The notes below the pieces were generated by a model. That model saw only the letters and a program-made list of their open reading frames with translations. It was not told the origin of the DNA and ran no database searches. Of a DNA stretch of 64,000 nt, positions 17,435 to 24,032 are shown one piece after another. The stretch is from Flavihumibacter solisilvae (GTDB lineage Bacteria > Bacteroidota > Bacteroidia > Chitinophagales > Chitinophagaceae): the NCBI RefSeq assembly GCF_000814475.1, contig NZ_JSVC01000019.1, forward strand, positions 124,001 to 188,000, written 5' to 3'. The position numbers were made by a program, and so were the translations under genes. Position 1 is the first letter of the stretch; each line of letters begins with the position of its first letter.

Positions 17435-18829
17435 TTAATTTTTCGGCCAGGTGCTTTCTTCATTTTTTTTTATCAAATACAACACGCGATCTGAATGCAA
17501 CAGGGGAACTCTTTGAACGATTGAGAAATACCTGGTCAGGTGATGTTCAAAAGCTTCAAATGTATATCCGGCAAGCAGCGCCTTCTTTTCCCTGCTGATC
17601 TGCAAGACCTTTTCATCATGTGCAGGAATCATTTCCACAATGCAATATTTTTTTGAAAGCTTCGCCAGCTGCCTGGCGACGGATTCCAGTGGAATATTAT
17701 TGGTAAAATATAAATGATGAATAAGTGCGAGAGCCACCACAATGTCAGCTTTCCCCCTTTTGAGAAACGATTGATGCTCCTGGTTGTCCCAGCCAGTGCC
17801 CGGACTAGGATTAACCAGGTTTGTCACCATCGGATTTATTTTTGTATCATTTCGTGCCGATGCTGCGAGATACAACTCATTTACAGCCTGAGGGTCGGCA
17901 TCAACCGCTATCACTTTGAAGCCAGCTTCAGAAAGTATAAGAGTAAAATTACCGGTATTCGCCCCTAGGTCGATAGCAGTACCAGTTTCCAGCCCATTCA
18001 ACAACTTACGAAAAGCAGTTTCCTTTTCCCGGAGGTATTCACGACTTAAAATCGATTGCTGGTAGTATTGATTCCATGTTGAATTTCTTTTTCGATAACG
18101 CAAAGAACGAATAACCGATTCGAGGTGTTGCAGGATCTGTACCATTTTCGTTTTCGAAAATAGCACTTGTCGCTCTTCACCCTGATGGCGCATGGCAATG
18201 CGATTCTGCAGATGAACATGTAATGCCGGTCCCAGACTGAACTTTGTCCTGAAAGGAAGGAGTTCAGCCGTCAGCTGAACTGGTAGCCCATCATGATGAA
18301 GCTGCAGCCATTGTTGCGCTTCGATGCCTTTATAATGATTGATCAAAAGTGGAAATAGAAAATGCTGACAAAACTGCCGATAAGCGATCCAAGGCCTAGC
18401 AGCATCATAACTTTCAAATGAAAGTGTGTCAATAAAGACAGGCTGGCTGCCATCAAAAAGGATATTGTATGCACTCGCATCCTTGAGGATCATTCCGTAG
18501 TCTACAGCTTTTCGGTTGATCGCCAGCGTTAATAACGCGGCATCTTTCAGCATGTCAAAAGACCATTCATAAGGATAACTGTTGAACGGGATCTGTCTTG
18601 GGGCCAGTACGAGCCAGGCATTGCCATCTTCACCGGTATGACCAGGCAGTTCCTGGTGGTGCAATAACCATTTCTTTTCCCATAATGCCGTTAACAGGCC
18701 GGAATCACGCAATTGCGTATACTGGCCTGAATATTCCAGGTTAACTTGGCGAAGCAACCGGCCGTTTTCCATAAAAATATACCCGGCCGGATCTTTAAAG
18801 GAAGCAGGATGCCGCTCTCTATTTGTCAT
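17435..18829 (-). CDS. Kinase-like domain fused to SAM-dependent methyltransferase
   Basis: A 464-residue protein from the ATG at 18829, which overlaps the stop of the small upstream gene by 11 bp. The first half contains a kinase-like catalytic pattern: Asp117 and Asn122 spaced as DxxxxN, then Asp134 twelve residues after the Asn, as in aminoglycoside-phosphotransferase and kinase folds. The second half is a class I methyltransferase with motif I AIDLGANTGNF (about 285-295), acidic Asp310 and a VVALALIHHL stretch. It resembles the NoeA-like nodulation methyltransferase group. No Walker motif is seen. Substrate unknown; the neighbours suggest an envelope molecule. Confidence 0.7.
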   Translation of the reverse strand: MTNRERHPASFKDPAGYIFMENGRLLRQVNLEYSGQYTQLRDSGLLTALWEKKWLLHHQELPGHTGEDGNAWLVLAPRQIPFNSYPYEWSFDMLKDAALLTLAINRKAVDYGMILKDASAYNILFDGSQPVFIDTLSFESYDAARPWIAYRQFCQHFLFPLLINHYKGIEAQQWLQLHHDGLPVQLTAELLPFRTKFSLGPALHVHLQNRIAMRHQGEERQVLFSKTKMVQILQHLESVIRSLRYRKRNSTWNQYYQQSILSREYLREKETAFRKLLNGLETGTAIDLGANTGNFTLILSEAGFKVIAVDADPQAVNELYLAASARNDTKINPMVTNLVNPSPGTGWDNQEHQSFLKRGKADIVVALALIHHLYFTNNIPLESVARQLAKLSKKYCIVEMIPAHDEKVLQISREKKALLAGYTFEAFEHHLTRYFSIVQRVPLLHSDRVLYLIKKNEESTWPKN

Positions 18830-18995
18830 TGGGATCAGCCTGTTTTCCACTTTCTTTCTGCTTACGCCCAAAGATGGACCGGATTCGCGCCCCTATTTGC
18901 TTAAAGTAGAAGAGTCCACCCAGTGCAGCTGCGATCAGCATCTGCACCAGGTAGCTCCCACTTCCGGGATCGATATACAAAAGAAATGAATGCAT
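18819..18995 (-). CDS. Small membrane protein with IDPGSGS motif
   Basis: A 58-residue frame: a short N-terminal LLYIDPGSGSYLVQ segment, a single hydrophobic helix (about residues 15-33), then a basic region (RIRSIFGRK) and a charged tail. Its ATG overlaps the stop of the M42 peptidase gene in a TAATG, and its own stop overlaps the methyltransferase start by 11 bp. Both junctions are typical of translational coupling and argue that it is a real gene. Small proteins beginning with an IDPG-S/T-GS motif occur beside similar methyltransferase and sulfatase-like genes elsewhere, as I recall. Function unknown. Confidence 0.75.
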   Translation of the reverse strand: MHSFLLYIDPGSGSYLVQMLIAAALGGLFYFKQIGARIRSIFGRKQKESGKQADPNDK

Positions 18996-20110
18996 TACAG
19001 GTATTGAAGATTTGTTTTCGGAGTCAGTACCAGCAAGGTTTCATACATCAGCCTGATGGTGTTCTCGATGTCATCTTTGTGCAGCATTTCCACTGTGGTA
19101 TGCATATAACGCAGCGGAATGGAGATCAGTACGGAAGGACAACCATCATTCGCATAGGCAAAGGAATCCGTATCCGTTCCGGTACTGCGGCTTACAGTAC
19201 GCATCTGTACCGGGATCTGGTTCTTCGCTGCTACCTCTTCCACGAGGTGTAATAGTTTCACGTGTACTGCAGGTCCGTAGGCCAGTGACGGTCCCTTTCC
19301 TGTAGCAACATCACCTTCAATGATCTTGCTCACCATTGGCGTTGACGTATCATGGGTAACGTCTGTGATGATCGCAATATTTGGTTTGATCCGCCTGGCG
19401 ATCATTTCTGCTCCGCGAAGGCCGATCTCTTCCTGCACTGCGTTTACTACATACAGGCCGAATGGAAGTTTTTTCTTGTTTTCATTCAGTAACCGGGCAA
19501 CTTCCGCGATCATGAATCCGCCAATGCGGTTATCGAAAGCGCGGGCGATATAGTTGTTGTTGGCGAGTTCGTCGAATCCGTCCTGGTAGGTCACTACAGC
19601 ACCGATGTGGACACCGAGGTCCTCCACTTCTTTTTTATTCCGCGCACCACAGTCGAGGAACAGGTTGTCAACCTTTGGTGCCGGCTCTTTCTGGTCGGGG
19701 TTAGCAAGCCTCGTGTGAATGGCAGGCCAGCCGAAGACCGCTTTTACCGGTCCTTTTTTACCGTGGATGAATACCCGCTGTGCAGGCGCGATCTGGTGGT
19801 CTACACCCCCGTTTCTCTTCAGGTAAATAAGTCCTTCGGCAGTTATATAATTTACGAACCAGCTGATCTCATCTGCATGCGCTTCAATAACCACTTTAAA
19901 AGGTGCGTCGGGGTTTATCACTCCTACCACTGTTCCGTAGGGATCCACAAAGTGAGTGTCAACGTATGGCTTTAAATATTGCAACCAGACTTTCTGGCCT
20001 GCACTTTCGAAACCTACCGGTGACGGTGTATTCAGGTAATTACGTAGAAACTCGTGTGACTTGTCGGTAAGGATCCCAGCTGCCTTTTTCGTTGATTTTC
20101 CCTTGGCCAT
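18995..20110 (-). CDS. M42 family metallo-aminopeptidase
   Basis: A 370-residue cytoplasmic di-metal aminopeptidase or endoglucanase-like M42 hydrolase that trims peptides. Visible motifs are IEAHADEISW (first metal His-Asp), ARAFDNRIGGF (bridging Asp), NAVQEEIGLRGAE (catalytic Glu pair) and the C-terminal LRYMHTTVEMLHKDD with its metal His. The ATG at 20110 gives the normal N-terminus, with a Lys-rich leader and no signal peptide; a TTG further upstream is less likely. Its stop codon overlaps the start of the 58-residue membrane protein, tying it to the envelope gene set, although it is probably a housekeeping peptidase. Confidence 0.88.
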   Translation of the reverse strand: MAKGKSTKKAAGILTDKSHEFLRNYLNTPSPVGFESAGQKVWLQYLKPYVDTHFVDPYGTVVGVINPDAPFKVVIEAHADEISWFVNYITAEGLIYLKRNGGVDHQIAPAQRVFIHGKKGPVKAVFGWPAIHTRLANPDQKEPAPKVDNLFLDCGARNKKEVEDLGVHIGAVVTYQDGFDELANNNYIARAFDNRIGGFMIAEVARLLNENKKKLPFGLYVVNAVQEEIGLRGAEMIARRIKPNIAIITDVTHDTSTPMVSKIIEGDVATGKGPSLAYGPAVHVKLLHLVEEVAAKNQIPVQMRTVSRSTGTDTDSFAYANDGCPSVLISIPLRYMHTTVEMLHKDDIENTIRLMYETLLVLTPKTNLQYL

Positions 20111-20151
20111 ATGCGGTTTGAATTTTACTATGGTCAAAGATAGGGGGAAAC

Positions 20152-20607
20152 CTACTGATCGAGCAGCACGATCTGGCCGGAGATGGCGGTATCGCTGGTG
20201 TTGCCTGCGCGGTCCTGCAATACGAAACGAATGCGGATGGTGTCATTCTTGTCGTGCCCCGGTGTATTGTCGGCAATCTCTTTATAGTACAGGAAATGGT
20301 CGAGGCGAAGTTCGATTTCGCCGGATGATTTGTCGGGAAAATCAGGGAGGGGGTCTTTAACCGGAATATATTCACGCGGACCAACGGGCCTGCGAACATT
20401 GAGTAATTCAGGAAGGTACCAGATGGAATCGCGGGCAATATCACCTTCCTTATCGGTAAACTTTAAACGAACATATATTTGTCCATCCCTCGGTACTATA
20501 CTGCTCTCGTCTAGAACTTCCAGAGAAGGTTTGGTCTTGTATTTATCTTTGCTACAGGCGTAACAAACAGTCAGAATAAGCAGCGCGGGTACCAAAATCC
20601 TAATCAT
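20152..20607 (-). CDS. Predicted lipoprotein of unknown function
   Basis: A 151-residue protein with a type II signal peptide and a clear lipobox (LTVCYAC, modified Cys at 18). The mature part has alternating strands, for example IYVRLKFTDKEGDIARDS and IRIRFVLQDRAGNTSD, resembling one or two Ig/cadherin-like beta sandwiches as seen in many short Bacteroidota lipoproteins. It lies 41 bp upstream of the M42 gene on the same strand, and its start faces the divergent LuxE-like gene across 52 bp. No function can be given. Confidence 0.75.
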   Translation of the reverse strand: MIRILVPALLILTVCYACSKDKYKTKPSLEVLDESSIVPRDGQIYVRLKFTDKEGDIARDSIWYLPELLNVRRPVGPREYIPVKDPLPDFPDKSSGEIELRLDHFLYYKEIADNTPGHDKNDTIRIRFVLQDRAGNTSDTAISGQIVLLDQ

Positions 20608-20659
20608 ATACGATCTATCTTGTGAACGAATTTATCAACTACCCGGTGATTTACCTAAC

Positions 20660-21685
20660 ATGCGGAGCGAATTGATTCATAAAATTTTCCAGGGGAACGG
20701 CGTAATGGACGATGCCCTGGTCCTCGAAGTTTACCGTTACCAGTATGAGAACAATGAGGTGTATCGCAGGTTTGCGGATTGCATCGGGCGTTATCCCGAT
20801 GCTGTTAGCGAAGTAGCTGAGATCCCTTTTCTTCCTATCCGTTTTTTTAAAACCCACGATATCCGAAGTGGTCATTACGAGCCCGAAACCTGGTTTGAAA
20901 GCAGCGGCACCACTGGCATGACCACAAGCCGGCACCTGGTTCGTTCATTGGATGTCTATCGCGAAAGCTTCACCCGTGGTTTCCGGCATTTTTATGGTGA
21001 TCCTGCAGACTGGTGTATTATCGGGCTATTGCCTGCCTACCTGGAACGCAAGCATTCTTCACTTGTCGTTATGACGGATGAACTGATCCGGCTTTCGGGT
21101 CACCCCGACAGTGGTTTTTACCTTTATGAATTTGCAAAACTGTTTGAGGCGCTTTCATCGTTGGAGGAAAGGGGACAAAAAGTGCTGCTTTTGGGTGTCA
21201 CCTTCGCCTTGCTGGACTTTGCCGAACAGTTTCCCATGAACCTGAAATCGACAACCATAATGGAAACCGGGGGAATGAAGGGCAGGCGGAAAGAAATGAC
21301 CCGACCCGAACTGCATGCCCTGCTTTCGGAGGCATTTGGAGGTGCCCCGATCCATTCCGAATACGGGATGACCGAATTGCTGTCCCAGGCCTATTCCCAG
21401 GATAATGGGGTGTTTTTCTGCCCGCCCTGGATGAAAATCTCCCTACGCGAAGAAGATGACCCGTTGAAAATCATTGACTTACATTCACCCGACGGGTGGC
21501 ACCCGACGGGTGAGACCCGACGGGTGAAGAGCGGGGTGATCAATGTGGTTGACCTGGCCAATATCGATTCCTGCAGTTTTATTGCGACCGATGACCTGGG
21601 AAAAATCAGGGGGGATGGTGGGTTTGAGGTGCTTGGGAGGATAGACAATTCAGACATCCGGGGATGCAGCCTGATGTTTTTTTAA
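20660..21685 (+). CDS. LuxE-like acyl-protein synthetase
   Basis: A 341-residue member of the adenylate-forming LuxE/PaaK group, which activates an acyl group with ATP and passes it to a protein or other acceptor. The phosphate-binding motif ESSGTTGMTTS is near residue 87. METGGMKGRRKEM, HSEYGMTELLSQ and the C-terminal ATDDLGKI (hinge-like) blocks are intact. Acceptor unknown; homologues in Bacteroidota are usually single genes. An in-frame 14-bp tandem repeat adds about 14 residues (SPDGWHPTGETRRV) between two conserved segments. The gene is followed by a strong hairpin terminator. Confidence 0.8.
   Translation: MRSELIHKIFQGNGVMDDALVLEVYRYQYENNEVYRRFADCIGRYPDAVSEVAEIPFLPIRFFKTHDIRSGHYEPETWFESSGTTGMTTSRHLVRSLDVYRESFTRGFRHFYGDPADWCIIGLLPAYLERKHSSLVVMTDELIRLSGHPDSGFYLYEFAKLFEALSSLEERGQKVLLLGVTFALLDFAEQFPMNLKSTTIMETGGMKGRRKEMTRPELHALLSEAFGGAPIHSEYGMTELLSQAYSQDNGVFFCPPWMKISLREEDDPLKIIDLHSPDGWHPTGETRRVKSGVINVVDLANIDSCSFIATDDLGKIRGDGGFEVLGRIDNSDIRGCSLMFF
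21486..21527 (+). repeat. Three tandem 14-bp palindromic units inside the LuxE-like gene
   Basis: Three adjoining 14-bp units start at 21486, 21500 and 21514, each built on CACCCGACGGGTG (the third begins with G). Each unit is itself a mini-hairpin (CACCC/GGGTG around GAC). Total 42 bp, so the reading frame is kept. Confidence 0.9.
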
Positions 21686-21800
21686 TTATTTTTTAATTGT
21701 AAGCAGCATATCGAGATCTGCCGCAGTCTAATTTACCTGAAGGATTTATTTTCTCCTTTAACTGACCAGATCTTACTGCTTTCTTGCTTACCAGCCACTG

Positions 21801-21834
21801 AACCGGGAATTAACAATTCCCGGTTTATTTTTTC
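21801..21834 (+). terminator. Intrinsic terminator after the LuxE-like gene
   Basis: A perfect 11-bp stem AACCGGGAATT / AATTCCCGGTT with a 3-nt loop (21801-21825) is followed by a T-rich run to 21834 on the plus strand. It sits at the convergent junction and its right end touches the stop codon of the PQQ dehydrogenase gene, so the hairpin could also close that transcript, although no T-run follows on that strand. Confidence 0.8.
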
Positions 21835-24017
21835 CCGGGCTCCCCTGTCGAAGGCAGGGCGAATGCCACGTAGCTGTCACCAGACTTTGTCCTTAATTTT
21901 CCGCCGCCACAGGCGATAACTATATACTGCCTGCCGCTTACTTCATATACTGAGGGGGTAGCAAAACCGCTGGCCGGCAACGTAAATTCCCAAAGCAACT
22001 GACCGGTTCTTTTATTGAAAGCGCGCATTTTCCGGTCACTTGTAGCTGCAATGAATACCAGTCCACCTGAGGTCACCACCGGCCCACCATAGTTTTCAGT
22101 CCCGGTATGGTGCCCCTTTGCCTTCAGTTCCGGGATCTCCCCGAGAGGGATCTGCCAGACATGTTGGCCGGAGTTGAGGTCTATCGCAGTCAGGGTGCCC
22201 CATGGTGGTCGAATCGCCGGTTGCCCGTCTTTTGTCCTGAACTTGGTATATCCCGCACCCATGTAAGGGAGCTGGCGGAAAGTGTCCGGGGTCGAGGGCG
22301 GCACGGTAAACCGTTTTTCCTGGTCCGCCTTCAGGGAAAGGATATATGAAGCGATCGCTTTTCTTTCTTCTTCCTGCAGGTGTTGGAATGAGGGCATCAT
22401 CCGCCTGCCCGACAAAAGCAGGGAATCGAACTGCGGTTGACTGTACCGTTTTTCCATATTCAGGAGTGAAGGATAATGCCCCCCGCCTTTTGTGTCAACG
22501 CCATGGCACGACTGGCAATGCATGCCATACAATCTTTTGCCGGCCTGTAACCAGTTCTCTGATTTCGGCTGCTCGTTTTTTGCATCCAGCATCTGGAGGA
22601 TCCAGGGCATTTCATTGGCATTGACATAAATGATGCCGGTGGATGGATCAAAGGCCGGCCCGCCCCACTCCGCTCCCCCATCATAGCCGGGAAAGATTAC
22701 CGTTCCTTTTTTTGAAGGAGCCTGGAACATGTGACTATGGTTCAGCGTGGCGAGTTTCTGTTTCAGCTCGCGCTGCTCTTCCGGCGAAACCAGGTCATTT
22801 ATATCGTTTTCAGTAATTGATTGCCTTACAAAAGGTTTCGGCAGAACAGGAACAGGTTGTGTGGGATATACCTTCTCACCGGCAAGGTCCGTTTCAACAG
22901 GCACCGGTAGTTCGTTTACCGGAAACAGTGGTTCGCCTGTTTCCCGGTCTAACAGGAATATATAACCGGTTTTAGTAGGTTGCGCAACTGCATCTACATC
23001 TTTACCATTGTGCTTTACCGTAACCAGGGCTGGCGGGGTGGGAAGATCACGATCCCAAAGGTCGTGATGGATCTGTTGAAAATGCCAGCGTCTCTTGCCG
23101 GTGGCGGCATCGAGAGCAAGCACACAATCGGCAAACAGGTTTGCACCTTTGCGCATGCCACCATAAAAGTCGTAGGATGCCGAGCCGGTCGGGGCAAAGA
23201 CTATCCCCCTTTTTTCGTCGAGGGTAAATCCACTCCAGCAGTTTGCACCACCAATATATTTCCAGGCATTGGGGTCTTCCCAGCTTTCAAAACCATCTTC
23301 ACCAGGCTGCGGGATGGTATGAAAGATCCATTCCTGTTTTCCTGAACGCACATTATATGCCCGGATATGTCCCGGCGCTGCAACCGGTCCTTCGTCGACC
23401 CTGGATCCCAGGATAAGCAGGTCTTTGTACACAACCCCTGGTGAGGTATTGGTAATGAACATGCCGCTGACATCACGACCCAGTCCTTCATGCAGGTCCA
23501 CTTTTCCAAAGCGACCGAATGCGCTGTCAAGCCTGCCTGTGGTTGCATCAATTGAATGCAGGAAAGGACCTGCGGTAAAAAAGATGCGCTTTGCCTTACC
23601 GTCCGTCCAGTAGGAAAGTCCGCGCGTATTATTCATCACAAACCTGCCTTCATCGCTCTCAAGAGCTGAAAGCGGATCAAATGTCCAAAATTCCTTCCCG
23701 GTGGAAGCATCGATAGCAAACACTTTCTGTTGCGGGGAAGTGCCGTACATAACGGCATCCACGATGATAGGATTACACTGGATCTGGGAGAAATTTTCAA
23801 TGTCGGCATCGCCGGTATGGTATTCCCAGGCAACTTCAAGCTGGGCGACGTTTGACGTGTCGACCTGGTTGAAAGCTGAAAACCGGGTTCCTTCATTTGA
23901 ACCACCATAGACCTCCCAGCCCCGGGAGTGATCAGAGGTGGCTGCATGGTGCCCATTCTCACAAGCTGCGGTTAGTAATATCGAAATAACTGCGGCGGAG
24001 AATGAGATCTTTTTCAT
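21825..24017 (-). CDS. PQQ-dependent dehydrogenase with inserted cytochrome c domain
   Basis: A 730-residue lipoprotein (lipobox LLTAAC, Cys19) acting outside the cytoplasm. An eight-bladed quinoprotein propeller begins at GWEVYGGSNEGTRFSAFNQVDTSNV, and a cytochrome c domain with heme site CQSCH and a likely Met ligand in RRMMPSF is inserted at about residues 495-570. The last blades (WGTLTAIDLNSG, GLVFIAATSDRKMRAFN) follow. It probably oxidises a sugar or alcohol and passes electrons to its own heme. Its closest look is to quinoprotein glucose dehydrogenase, but the substrate is unproven. It is the last gene of the five-gene locus, 15 bp after the DUF2231-cytochrome gene. No PQQ synthesis genes are in the window. 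Confidence 0.85.
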   Translation of the reverse strand: MKKISFSAAVISILLTAACENGHHAATSDHSRGWEVYGGSNEGTRFSAFNQVDTSNVAQLEVAWEYHTGDADIENFSQIQCNPIIVDAVMYGTSPQQKVFAIDASTGKEFWTFDPLSALESDEGRFVMNNTRGLSYWTDGKAKRIFFTAGPFLHSIDATTGRLDSAFGRFGKVDLHEGLGRDVSGMFITNTSPGVVYKDLLILGSRVDEGPVAAPGHIRAYNVRSGKQEWIFHTIPQPGEDGFESWEDPNAWKYIGGANCWSGFTLDEKRGIVFAPTGSASYDFYGGMRKGANLFADCVLALDAATGKRRWHFQQIHHDLWDRDLPTPPALVTVKHNGKDVDAVAQPTKTGYIFLLDRETGEPLFPVNELPVPVETDLAGEKVYPTQPVPVLPKPFVRQSITENDINDLVSPEEQRELKQKLATLNHSHMFQAPSKKGTVIFPGYDGGAEWGGPAFDPSTGIIYVNANEMPWILQMLDAKNEQPKSENWLQAGKRLYGMHCQSCHGVDTKGGGHYPSLLNMEKRYSQPQFDSLLLSGRRMMPSFQHLQEEERKAIASYILSLKADQEKRFTVPPSTPDTFRQLPYMGAGYTKFRTKDGQPAIRPPWGTLTAIDLNSGQHVWQIPLGEIPELKAKGHHTGTENYGGPVVTSGGLVFIAATSDRKMRAFNKRTGQLLWEFTLPASGFATPSVYEVSGRQYIVIACGGGKLRTKSGDSYVAFALPSTGEPGKK

Positions 24018-24032
24018 GGGGCTTTCAAAAGA

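Noticed and set aside
21486-21527. Triple 14-bp repeat considered as a CRISPR remnant
   Set aside because: The units adjoin without spacers, are too short, and lie in frame inside an intact gene with no cas genes nearby.
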